NCBI GenBank assembly: GCA_947683625.1
Contig: CANTUR010000651.1
Span: 372,001 to 436,000 of the forward strand
Source of the DNA: Mallotus nudiflorus
Taxonomy: Eukaryota; Streptophyta; Magnoliopsida; Malpighiales; Euphorbiaceae
DNA length: 64,000 nucleotides
Direction of reading: 5' to 3'
Of the stretch, positions 1-11,214 are shown piece by piece. Made by a program: the position numbers and the translations under genes. A model generated the notes under the pieces. That model made no database searches. It was not told where the DNA came from and saw nothing but the letters and a program-made list of their open reading frames with translations. Each line of letters begins with the position of its first letter. Within the stretch, counting starts at the first letter, position 1.

Positions 1-922
1 AATGAAGGAGATCAATAGAACGTGCTACCTAGTGGGCAGCACTAGGACCGAGTACGTACCGGTGCGCTTATAGCAGATAGGCTATATTACTAACCTATTT
101 GTGGATATTGATTGGAATTGATTTATTTGATGTGTGATGTGATTTGGGTGTGATTGCTGGAGCTCGGTTGACCAAGTTTCTCGGGGCCAGTCACACTGGC
201 AGTCAGACTGCTGGAGCTTGGTTGACTTAGTGTCTCGGGGCCAATCTACTGTCTAAATGGATTAAGTGGATATATTTGGATAAGTGAGCCTGTATGGCTA
301 GAGTGTTGTCTAACACTGTTTGAGGTTGCGATATTATAGGGTTCTATTTGATCCTTCATAAACGATGATTTTAATAAAAATATATAAAATGATTTTACTG
401 CATCTGTGTGTATTGCCTGTATATATACATATTAGATATATACTGTTGATTGTATGCATTGTCATTTAGTATGCATGTATATATATTATAGTAATTCACT
501 CAGTGAGGTCTGACTCCCCTCCGTTGACTATTTTTCAGGAGAGTCATCGTCTTCAGACCTTAGTAGCAGGCCTGTATGCCGAATTTCTTTCGCCCCGGCT
601 TCTTTGTGTAAACTGCTTCTCTGAGTCTTGGATTTATTTTATCTAGACACTGTAGTAGTCATTAAATATTTAAAGAGATGTTGTATTGTATTTGAACTGG
701 ATTTGTATTCAAAGATTTATATATATGAAATGATGAGGATTTGATTTAAATCCAGTTGGTGCATATGTTGTTATGATGTTTATGATTTTTATTTCCGCTG
801 CATTATATATTGTTATTACTATTACATGTTTATTTTATTTTTTTAGACTTGCTACGGGTTCCGGATTGGAAAGAATTCCCGTTCCCTAGCGCCGGTCATG
901 GCCCCTATCTTGGGTCGTGACA
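1..922 (+). mobile_element. Ty3/gypsy LTR, 3' portion (5' LTR of plus-strand element)
   Basis: The window opens inside an LTR. Its last ~900 bases align with 10,299-11,214 and 47,190-48,083, and with the reverse complement of 49,270-50,200. It ends in GGGTCGTGACA, the terminal CA followed four bases later by a primer binding site, which fixes the LTR end. It contains a hairpin at 28-46, an 8-bp palindrome at 52-59, and a 37-bp internal direct repeat (156-192 and 210-246) with the shared phrase TCTCGGGGCCA. The LTR start lies outside the window. Confidence 0.9.
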
Positions 923-926
923 AAGT

Positions 927-938
927 TGGTATCAGAAC
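927..938 (+). other. Primer binding site (initiator-tRNA-Met type)
   Basis: TGGTATCAGAAC begins four bases after the LTR end. The usual plant tRNA-iMet primer site is TGGTATCAGAGC, so one base differs here. Reverse transcription of the element would be primed from this site. The related minus-strand element has the unaltered form at 19,555-19,566. Confidence 0.88.
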
Positions 939-1119
939 GGAGTTCTGTGTCAGGGCTTAGTTGTATGAGTTGTGGCCCTAGTTTTCAAGTTGTGTTTTCT
1001 GTTGAACTACTGCAGTGAATTAGGTTCGAGTATGTCTTGATAAGTATTCCTTGATTTAATTTTCTGTGTTATTCCTCCGTTGTCTGTTTTGTCTGAATCT
1101 TTCCGTTTGTCTTTTCAAT

Positions 1120-2462
1120 ATGAGGTGGCGAGCGCGTGTCGCTCCACCGGTCGTTGAGGCCGAGGATGATGAGTCTTTTCAGGATGAGGTTTTACCTCCT
1201 GAGCAGCCAGTTAGACGTAGAGGTCGTGGCAGAGGTAGACCTCGAGGAGCGACAGGTCACCGTAGGCAGAGAGAGTTACAGGACGAGGAGCCTGTAGAGC
1301 TTGAGTTTGATGTTCCTGTACCTCTAATTGTTCAGCTTGTTCAGCCTGCCTATCAGCAGGGTATGTCTGACCCTGAGACAACTTTGTTCTATGCTCGAGT
1401 TGGCAGGATTATGTTTGATGGGACTTCCGATCCGTTAGATTTTCTGCACGCAATTGAGACTTGGACTCGGACTGCTCATACCGAGTACCAACGGATCATG
1501 ATTGTCAAGTTATCTGTGAGGGACCAGCCTTAGATTGGTTTATTCAGATGATATAGCCTTACATGATGACAATGACCTGGGCTCAGTTCCGAGAGCGGTT
1601 TATGAGGAGATTCTGTCCAGAGCCTCTCCGTATGAGTTATCATCTTTGTTTGACCAGCATTTCTCGTGGAGATCGATCTGTAGAGGAGTATTTTCTCTGA
1701 CTGGGTAGATATGCAGAGGATTTGATGCGAGACCAGTATTTTGCAGTCACTACCTACGTTACTGGTTTGGGTTCAGCATTTGCTGGTATGCCTATAACAG
1801 GCCTTACTCTGGAGTCTGTGATTGAGTTAGCTAAGGAGATTGAGCTGAGGCTAGTTAGGCAGGGAGCGATGCCTGATTATTACCAGCTGGGAGTTCAGTC
1901 GAGTGGATTGCAAGCTACTCCGTATTCGAGTTTTCATGTTGGATCGAGTAGTCAACAGCGAGGTCCGACTTAACAGAGTCAGAGACAACAGCAGCGAGTG
2001 CATCGGAGTAGTAGACATGGCCGTGGAGGTCAACGTAGATCATTTAGATTCGGGTCAGGTGCTTCGAGCAGCAGCAATGGTCGTAGTTCTGGATCAGCGG
2101 CCAGTGTTTGTCAGACTTGTGGTAGAGTCCATCAGGGACTGTGTTATCTGACACCACTGACATGCTTCAGATGCTGGCAGACAGGACATTTTGCCAGATC
2201 GTGTCCTTACTCGGGGTATCAGCAGCCGCAGATTCCATGATTTCCACAGCAGTCGATTGCCAGTGCTGCACTCGTGCCATTTCAGTTACCACCAGCTCAG
2301 TATCAGAGTTCCACTCAGCTTGTTTCATAGCAGAGTCATGGTAGAGGTACAAGAGGAGGTGCCAGAGGTGTTGTCCAGGCTTCTACTAGTCAGCAGGGAG
2401 GTCGAGGTCAGGCCAGAGTCTTTCATCTCACTCAGCAGGATGCTCAGGCATCTAATGCAGTC
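1120..2462 (+). pseudogene. Gypsy gag (capsid + zinc knuckle), decayed
   Basis: This is the gag reading frame of the plus-strand gypsy element. The start at 1120 gives MRWRARVAPP, matching the MRRAQTAP start of the minus-strand relative at 19,394. An arginine-rich N-terminal stretch (RRRGRGRGRPRG) follows, then the retrotransposon gag core, split by a frameshift near 1,520 and by in-frame stops (for example near 1,700 and 1,972). A complete CCHC zinc knuckle, CFRCWQTGHFARSC, is encoded near 2,164-2,205. It would have formed the particle and bound element RNA. With several breaks it cannot make a full gag now. Confidence 0.88.
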
Positions 2463-3737
2463 GTGGCAGGTATTGTTTCTGTTTATTACCTTGATGCTTG
2501 GGTTTTGTTTGATCCGGGTGCCACACATTCATTTGTTTCTCCCTTTTTTACTTCTAAATCTTATTGGCAAGCTTCGAGGATGGCTATTCCTTTGTCTGTT
2601 GCCACTCCTCTGAGCGATTCCTTGGACACCGATATTGTTCTTTCTGGTTGTCCAGTTCTCGTGGGAGATAGAGAATTACCCGCTGATTTGATTTTGTTGG
2701 ATGTGATGGAGTTTGATGTTATTCTAGGAATGGATTGGTTATCTCAGCACTATGCCGTGGTAGATTGCAGGAATAAAGAGGTGACTTTCAAAATTCCTGG
2801 TGAAGAAGAGTTTGTGGGTGATAGGAGTTCAATACCTCAGAATCTTATTTCTGCTATTACGGCTAGGAAGTTGTTGAGGAAAGGTTGTCAGGGATATTTG
2901 GCATTGGTCAGGGATACTTCAGTGGAGAAGTTGTCACTTACAGATATTCCTGTTGCTTGTGAGTTTCTAGATGTTTTTCCCGAGGAGTTGCCAGGTTTAC
3001 CACCTCACAGAGAGATTGAGTTCTGTATAGATGTGGTTCCAGGTACTACTCCTATATCTATGCCACCCTACAGAATGGCTCCTGCAGAGTTGAAAGAGTT
3101 GAAGGAGCAGTTGCAAGAGTTGTTGGATAAAGGTTTTATTAGACCTAGTGTTTCCCCTTGGGGTGCACCAGTCCTGTTTGTAAAGAAGAAGGATGGTACC
3201 CTGAGACTGTGCATTGACTACAGAGAGCTGAATAAGGTGACAGTGAAGAACAAGTATCCTCTCCCGAGGATAGATGACTTGTTTGATCAACTTCAGGGTG
3301 CACAGTACTTTTCTAAGGTCGACTTGAGGTCGGGTTATCATCAGCTGCGGATTAGTGAAGTCGATGTTCCTAAGACAGCATTCCGCACTCAATATGGCCA
3401 TTATGAGTTTTTGGTGATGTCTTTTGGTTTGACTAATGCACCAACAACTTTTATGGACCTGATGAACAGGGTATTCAGACCGTATATGGATCAGTTTATG
3501 GTAGTCTTCATTGATGATATACTGGTATACTCGAGGAGTATGGAGGAGCATGTATATCACTTGAGGATTGTACTGCAGACATTGAGAGATCATCAACTTT
3601 ATGCTAAATTCTCAAAGTGTGATTTATGGATGGAGAGTGTTTCTTTTCTTGGACACGTAGTGTCTAAAGAAGGTATTCAGGTTGATCCACAGAAGATTGA
3701 GGTAGTGTCTGAGTGGCCTAGACCGAATTCTGTTACA
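2463..3737 (+). pseudogene. Gypsy protease-reverse transcriptase, truncated in RT
   Basis: An open frame of about 425 codons continues from gag. The aspartic protease active site reads FDPGATHSFVS (about residues 17-27), and the downstream VILGMDWL motif is typical of plant gypsy proteases. The RT follows: GFIRPSVSPWGAP, KKDGTLRLCIDYREL, the catalytic FIDDIL box (the F/YxDD motif) and FLGHVVS. It ends at WPRPNSVT, where related elements continue into the RT thumb and RNase H. The sequence then switches to unrelated AT-rich DNA and stops at 3,747-3,749. RNase H, integrase and the 3' LTR are absent. Confidence 0.92.
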
Positions 3738-3910
3738 CTACATCAATAGTTCACAATAATAAAAATAATAATATTAAAATAATATTCAACATTAAATCTT
3801 TAAATTCAATTTCACAAGATAATTAAATATTATAATTTAATAAAATATTTATTAATACTGCAAATTTTAGAAATTAATTTAATAATTAATAAAATATTGG
3901 ATTATAACAA
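3738..3910 (-). repeat. Junction segment; probable terminal scrap of a minus-strand LTR
   Basis: This AT-rich piece lies between the broken plus-strand RT and the truncated 3' LTR of the minus-strand element. Its second half (from about 3,811) resembles the reverse complement of the first ~90 bases of the LTR at 7,936: a TTCACAAGATAAT phrase, AT runs, then a TATTAATACTGCA phrase, ending in TTATAACA. It therefore looks like the end of another minus-strand LTR left by deletion. Exact breakpoints are uncertain. Confidence 0.4.
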
Positions 3911-6550
3911 GACGGTAATAAAATGAAATATCTAAATAAAAATAAAAAGCACCAATGAATTAAATCCAAACAAACTTAGATAATATATATAATAATAATC
4001 TTTAGTACAAGTTTTAATACATACGTCAATTCATAAAATACAACGTAATATTTAACAATTTCTACTACTGTAATGTTCTAAATTTAAAATATATACATAA
4101 GGATAATACATCTCAAATAAACCTACATAAAACAGCCAGAGAAGAAGAAACCCGACGTAAGGTAGGCTGACTGACAGATGACTCCCAAAATCTTAAAAAA
4201 AATAATTGAATGGAGTCAGTCCTCACTAAGTAAGTTAATAAAAAAAATGTATATAATATGAAAATCTCCTTTAAAATATATTGATAAAAATAAGAAATTT
4301 ATAATTTAAACTATTTAATTTTATTGAAATAATCTTTTACTGAAATGAGGTAATTAAAACTCATTAAATACTATATATAATTTGCTTCTGTAAATCATTT
4401 TATAAGAGAAAACTAGGTAGAACCCTAGTTCACAAATCTATTAGCCTTTCGGCTCTCTTATAATCCAAATACTGTCGGTTTCCGAGAACAAAGCATCAAC
4501 CGAGCTACCAGCCACAATCAATTCACTTAAACCGATATTTACTGGCGATTTTCGAGAGTAAAACATCACCAAGCTACGAGCCCTAGTAAAATATAAATCA
4601 TGCCTGAGAGCAAAGCATCACCGAGCCACATACATTCACCACTCACTCTCAATTCTACCGGTGCGCACACAGTCCTGATGAAACTCATCAGGTGGCCCGT
4701 TTCACTGTAGTTTGTTTTTAAAAAATAAATAAATAAAAATAAACAAGAAAGATTACAATAAAATAAAAAAATATTTACTAATCATGTGAAAATTTAATAT
4801 AAACGTACTATTATAACTATAACAATAATAGGAGAATTTAATTTAAATAGACATTCTTATAATAATATAATTTTCTAATAAATTCTCCTATTTACCAAAT
4901 CAATCAATATATATATATCTCCAATACACAATTCAATTATTGATTTACAGGTGGAATGTGTTGCTTTGTGCAGTCACGCTCGACCTTAACTTGTCGACTC
5001 GACTGGAGGTGCAGCTAAATAAAAGAAAGAAATAAGAGGAAATAACAAACATAATTTCTAAAAATTCTAGATTTCTAAGAAAAAACTCAATTAAAATACT
5101 ACTCTACTAAAATAGGTCCGATGTTACATTTTACGAGAAATTTATCAAAAATTCGATAGAGTTTTCTTTGTAAAACGGATATCTCTCTACAAAAGTAATG
5201 CCAAACCTGCATAGAAAATACTTTAAATAACCGCAACAACTCCAAATCTCGGGTTGAACCCCCAAACTATACTTTATTTATAAAATAATTAATAAAATTC
5301 ACATTAAAATCAATTTATGCTATAAAGGTCCTTATTCAATTTTTTTGAAATTAAATAGTATTTAATTATCAAAAATTTATTAAATTATATAATTAAGCAA
5401 CCGAAAACTCATTTAAATCATAAAAATCATAAATAGTATTTTATTCAAATATTATTTCAATAATTACTCATAATTAACTAAAAATAGGAATAAATTGATA
5501 AAAATTATTTTAATATTATTTGTTAGTCAAAAATTACCCAAAACATCATAATTCACCATAATATCAATTAAAACATAAAATTTACCAATTTATATTAATT
5601 TTCTCAAAAATTCATTTTTGACATACATCTTCAAAAATTTGTAATAAAAATTTGGTACATAATTTTAATAAACTTTCTTAAAATAATTAGTAGAATTTGT
5701 TAAAAATATAAAAAAATTTTGACTCGGAAATAGTGTTGTGAACGATAACCCCCGAGACCCTATAAAAATTCGACAAATTCCTAAAAATTATTTTTAGAAA
5801 ACCTTATAATACCTACTTTAATCTATCCTAAGGAACTAACATCAAATAAAATCAAATTAAGCTTCAATTTCATAATTTAATAAAAATTTTCAAATTTAAA
5901 TTTTTTAAAATTGAAGTTGTTATCAGGTAAATTTCTCAAAATTGATGAAGAATTATCGAAGTTCGGGTTGAGAGCTTCGATTAGAGCCTAAGAACGGCTA
6001 GAAAAACTCGCTGAAAAGTCACCGAACTTCTTCTCCCAAACCGGTGCCAACGGGAACGAAGGAGGGAGGAGGTTGCGGCGGTTTCCGGTGCTGCTACAGC
6101 TGCTGGCAGTGGTAAGGCTTCCTCCGGCGGCGACACGATAGGCTGGTGATGGTGGATGGCAGCAGATGGCGATGGTGGGTGGTACTGCACGCGGAAGGGA
6201 AGAAAAAAAGAAGAAAGAAAGAAAGAAAGGAAATAAAAGGAAAGAGAAAGAAGAGAAAAGAAAGAAAAAAAATCTTTTAAGTATATATATATATATATTT
6301 AAACAACAAAATTATTTCCAATTATTTATTTTTTTAACCATAAATTATAATAGCAATACTCAAATAAACACTAATATTAAATTATTAATATTAAAATTAT
6401 ATTTAACCCCAAAAGTTAAATTAAATTCCACTAAAATTAAATATCATAATTTGATAATATAATAATAATATAAAGTAAAAATAATTTTTAACACTGCATA
6501 TATCAAATTTTAATTTTTTAATTTAATATACGAAAATTTAGGTCTTTACA
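3911..6550 (-). repeat. 3' LTR of the minus-strand gypsy element
   Basis: It aligns along its length with 19,673-22,358, including the shared stretches near 4,640-4,700 and the GA-rich tract near 6,200-6,260. It ends in TTTACA at 6,550, which on the minus strand is the LTR start TGTAAAGACC. The outer edge equivalent to 19,571-19,672 is missing. The hairpin is at 4,674-4,692 and the palindrome GTGCGCAC at 4,661-4,668. No gene is supported inside it; the open frames there arise from simple GA-rich and GC-rich stretches. Confidence 0.87.
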
Positions 6551-6563
6551 GTCTTCCCTCTTT
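6551..6563 (-). other. Polypurine tract of the minus-strand gypsy element
   Basis: Read on the minus strand this is AAAGAGGGAAGAC immediately before the LTR start TGTAAAGACC. A purine-rich tract against the 3' LTR is the expected plus-strand primer in LTR retrotransposons. The precise primer ends are inferred. Confidence 0.65.
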
Positions 6564-6608
6564 AAAAAAAATTTGTCCCTGAATTTTCGATAAATAAAAT
6601 ATAAAATC

Positions 6609-7935
6609 TTAATGGAAAAGATAGAAATAAGCCACCCGTATCACTGCCTCTGGCTCCCATGTGTAGTCCTCTGTTGTGTGGTTGCTCCATAACACTTTTA
6701 CCATTGGGATCTCCTTGGTGTGAAGTTGATGAACTTGGTGATCCACAATTGCCATAGGATATTCCTTATATGACAGATCTTCACTGAACTCCACTGTCTG
6801 AGGTTGAAGAACGTGAGAAGGATCAGAAACATATTTCCTCAGCATGGAAATATGAAACACCGGATGAATCTGAGATAATTCAGGTGGCAGCATTAATCTA
6901 TAAGCCACATCTCCAACTCTCGAACATATCTTGAATGGCCCAATGTGCCTCGGGCTAATTTTTCTTTCTTACTAAATCTTATAACCCCTTCATCGGAGAC
7001 ACCTTTATAAACACCATGTCTCTAATGGAAAAGGACACATTCTTCCTCTTTAGGTTTGTATAGCTCTTCTGTCTACTGAAAGTTGTCCTCAAACACTGCT
7101 AAATGATGGGAACCTTCTTAAATGTAATCTGCATCAATTTTGGACCTGTCAGCTATCTCTCCCTAATTTCCCAACACAATGGTGATCTACACTTTCTACC
7201 ATACAATGCTTCATACGGAGCCATCTCAATACTTGCATGATAACTGTTGTTATATGCAAATTCTATCAATGGAAAAAGTATGCCCCATTGACCACTAAAA
7301 TTGATCACACACATCCTCAACATATCCTTAAGGGTCTGAATTGTTCTTTTTGACTGATCATCTGTTTGAGGATGAAATGCCATGTTGAAATTGAGTCTGG
7401 TACGTAATGCCTTATGCAACTCTTGCCAGAAGACTGTGGTGAAAGTAGCTTCTCTATCAGATACTATGCTCATTAGTGGCCCATAAAGATAAACAATTCT
7501 GTTGACATATAACCTTGCTAATCTGTCAGTAGAGTATGTCTTATTGATTGGCATAAAGTGTGCTATCTTAGTAAGTTTGTTAACTATCACCCAAACAGTA
7601 TCATAACCACCAGTGGTACGAGGCAATCCAATCACAAAATCCATAGCAATCATATCCTACTTCCACTCTGGGATAGGCAATGGTTGTAATAACCTTGCAG
7701 GCCTTTGATGTTCTAGCTTCACCTGTTGACAAGTGAGGCATTTGGACATAAATTCTGCTATATCTTTTTTTATTACATGTCACCAATATGTATCCTTCAA
7801 GTCATGATACATCTTAGTAGAACCTGGATGAACATTATAAGCAGAAAAATGTGCCTTTTCTATGATTTCTTTCCTCAACTCATTCATATCTGGCACACAT
7901 AATCGAGTACCCAAATGCAGCACACCCTTACTATT
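6609..7935 (-). pseudogene. Gypsy integrase and C-terminal chromodomain-like region, decayed
   Basis: This is the 3' part of pol on the minus strand. Near 7,900-7,660 lies a broken zinc-binding H2C2 region (CQQVKLEHQ-like). An open block at 7,653-7,153 is the integrase core: MDFVIGLPRT with the first Asp and IVSDREATFT with the second. The position usually read as SERTIQ is SKRTIQ, so the catalytic Glu is replaced by Lys. The segment 7,150-6,910 is frameshifted. The block 6,908-6,609 matches the gypsy C-terminus: PPELSQIHPVFHISMLRKYV, then VLWSNHTTEDYTWEPE, a chromodomain-like tail. Pol resumes at 11,215 beyond the solo LTR. Confidence 0.9.
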
Positions 7936-8202
7936 TGTAATAACCCGAGTTTTTGAATTATTTTATTTTAAAATAGAATATGCAGTGTTAATAATTTTAA
8001 AATAATATTTTATTATTTTATTATCTTGTGAATTATTATCATTTTTATTTTTACATTTAATTAAAAATTTTCCATGTAAATGTATGTATTTAAGTTCATT
8101 ATTTCGGGAAATATTATTTTAATAATATTTAATTTGGTGTATTAGTATTTTAAATATTAATATTTTAATAAATTACATCATTTAAATGTAATTTAATGAG
8201 TT

Positions 8203-8246
<44 letters not shown>

Positions 8247-11214
8247 GATGTGTGGTGTGTGAATTTTGTAAAAATATAATAATGTATATTATATTATATA
8301 GTTTATTAATTTTTTTTATTATAAAGTATTATGTGTGTGTGTGTGTATATATATATATACACTCACAAAAATATCATACCCCCCCTATCTCCTTCTCTCC
8401 CAATCACCCCCTCCCCTCACCCTCATCGTCTATTTTTTCCATTCACCGACCGACAGAGTGCCTCCCCCACCTGCTCACGTTGCCGCCACCTTCAGCCTCC
8501 TTCTCCAACTCCGGTGTCGTTGTCTGCAGCTCCCTTTTGGCCGAATCTTCTCCTCCTCCGTTCTCCTCCATCCAGCCACCAAATCAAGCGTTTCCGATGC
8601 TGTTGGACTCCTGGAACTTCGAGGAGGAGGATTCCCAGCTTCTTTCAGCTTGAAAACGCGATTTAGTAGGGTTTTTAGCTTAATTTCATTTTCGGCCATT
8701 TTTGGTTTTTCAATTTTTTTCGATTATTTTTGTTTGATTCATGAAAAATTCTCTTCACAAAAAATTGTTCCCCTTAGCTTAATCTACATCCCTGAATTTT
8801 TGTGTGATTTTTGGGAATTATTTTGATTTTTGTGAATTTTTGATTATTTTATTATTTTTGTAAATTAATTAGATAAATTAGGAAATTGTGATTTTTGGTG
8901 TTTTTGGTGGTTAATATTAATTTTAGGATTTAATTTATAATTTTTGTGAATTTTGTGTAATTTTTATAATTATTTTTAGTTTATGTTAGTTTTGGAAATA
9001 TAGGTTAAATATATACTTTGTTAGTAATTATTGGTTAATTAAGTATATTTGTTGATTTTAATAAACAATATGTTGAGAGAATAATTTTTCTGTATTTATA
9101 TAATTTTTATTGAATTTTTGAATATTATTAGTATTTTATGTGTATTTTTATGTATTAGGGGTAATTTGATAGTAATTTTAGTTAAATATTAATTTTAATT
9201 GGTTTTAATAATTATTTAAGGTATAAAAATTATTTTTATAAATTAATTACTAATTTTAATTGATTAATACTAATTTTTGAAAATTATTTTCAAATTATAT
9301 ATAATATACTATTTTTGTAAATAAATGGATTTTTAATAAATTTTAATATGTTTTTGGACTAATTAAGTTATTTGGATATGTAAAATGAATTTTTATTAAT
9401 ATTTGTGGAATTATTGAGAAATATCGATTTTTAATAATATTATATTGTTAATTAGGATTTTTGAGTAATTATTAGCAAAATAATTATTTTTAGTGTTTTA
9501 GTGCTTAATATGCTATATTTGATATTTGAAGGGCATTTATGGTATTTATTGAATTTTAATATATTTTATTGTGTTATTTGAATTTTTGGTGAATTGTGGA
9601 CCTTGGTTGGAGAATTTCAATAGTTTGGGATCCCAACCGATGGTTGGGAGGATTTTCGTATTCGAAGTGTATTTTTCTTATAGGACTGGCTCTACTTTTT
9701 AAGTAGAGAGATATCTATTTTACAGAGGAGATTTTGTCAAATTTTTGATAGAATTCTCGTAAAACGTGACATCGGGTCTAATTCCGATTCCGTATCTGTT
9801 TGTGTTTAGGATTCTAGATTGAGTCTCTAGAAGCTTAAGTTATATATATTCTAATGTCATGATTGTTTTGTTTGTTTAGTTGCGTCGAGACCGAGGCCTA
9901 GCAGACTAGGCCCGTCAGACCAGTCTCAAGGAGCGCATCCCTGTGAGTTATTATGATATATATATATTACTTAGGTTGTATGTTTTAGAATTCTATGTTT
10001 TAATGTAAGATTTTTGCATAATTGCTTTATTGAGTGCTTAAGTATATTTTAGGTATATTTTTGGTATATTTTAAAATAAATGCATATTTTCTTTGTAACT
10101 TACTTTCAAATTATGTTTAAGTATATTATCGGTTGATTTTGAGTATATTACATGATTTAATTGAATTTATTTTACGTATATAAACCCGAAATATACTTAG
10201 TTTATTTTAGGTGTATTTCTGATTTATTTGATCCTTTTGAATGGTTTTATACATTATTTTGTTACTCGAATGTATGTTTTATTTTAATGAAGTATATTGA
10301 TAGAACATGCTTCCTAGTGGGCAGCACTAGGACTGTGTACGTACTGGTGCGATAGAGGATAGGTTGAATTATTAACTTATTGTGGAAATTATGATTTGAT
10401 TAAGAATGATATGATTGATTTGATTGAGATTGATGTGATTAATGGTGTGATTGCTAGAGCTCGGTTGACCAAGTGTCTCGAGGTCAATTACACTGACAGT
10501 CAGACTGTTGGAGCTCGATTGACTTAGTGTCTCGGGGCTAGTCTACTGTCCAGTTGGACTAAGTGAATTATTTGGAACTAAGTGGGCTTGTATGGCTAGA
10601 GCGATTCTATTGATATTTGAGGTTGCGAAAACATAGAGTTCTATTTGATCCTTCATAACTGATGATTTTCAGTATTATTATAAAATGATTTTTCTTTGCA
10701 TCTGTGTGTACTTGTCTGTATATATATATATTTATTATATATACTTTTGAGTGTCTGCATTTGACATTTAATTATGTGTGTATATATTATAATAATTCAC
10801 TCAGTGAGGTTTGACTCTCCTTCGTTGATGTTTTTACAGGAGAGTCCTCATCTTCAGACCTCAACAGTAGACCTATTCACTAGATTTCTTTCGCTCCGAC
10901 CCTATTATGTAAATTTCTTACTTATTTATTATTTATTGTACTCTAAAAAACTGCAGTAGTTATATTATGTATCAGTAGTGAGTTTATTTATTTTGATGTA
11001 TAAGATTTTAATTCAGATCTTTAATCTGAATAGTGTATTAAATTATATTATGTTATGAAAAGAGATTATCTATTTAAGTTAAATTAAAATTTTATTTATG
11101 GTATATTTTAATTATTTATTATTGTTTTTATTTTTAAGGCTTTCTATGGGTTCCAGATTCGAAAGAATTCCCGTTCCCTAGCACCGGTCATGGCCCCCGG
11201 TTTGGGTCGTGACA
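7936..11214 (+). mobile_element. Solo gypsy LTR inserted in minus-strand gypsy pol
   Basis: A single 3,279-base LTR starts TGTAATAACCCGAG and ends GGGTCGTGACA, with no internal genes. It is flanked by CTATT (7,931-7,935) and CTATC (11,215-11,219), a 5-bp target duplication with one change. It belongs to the family of 1-922, 46,114-48,083 and 49,270-52,512. The hairpin is at 10,313-10,331 and the palindrome GTACGTAC at 10,337-10,344. Frames at 8,222-8,826 translate simple TG repeats and CT-rich leader-like sequence and are not supported as genes. A solo LTR arises by LTR-LTR recombination. Confidence 0.93.
8203..8246. repeat. (AT)n-(TG)n microsatellite
   Basis: A run of TA dinucleotides passes into about 14 TG dinucleotides inside the solo LTR. 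A shorter (TG)n(TA)n tract follows at about 8,332-8,360. It is likely to vary in length between individuals. Confidence 0.9.

Noticed and set aside
3725..3735. AATTC before TGTTAC as a target duplication matching AATTC at 22,359-22,363
   Set aside because: The AATTC at 3,726 is part of the RT codons for PNSVT, and the sequence after it is not the LTR start TGTCACGACC. The match is probably coincidence.
6166..6462. 98-codon Lys/Glu-rich frame
   Set aside because: It is a translated GAAA-type purine tract within the 3' LTR.
8222..8826. Overlapping open frames of 111-163 codons
   Set aside because: They lie in an LTR, translate TG and CT-rich repeats in several frames, and have no recognisable domain.
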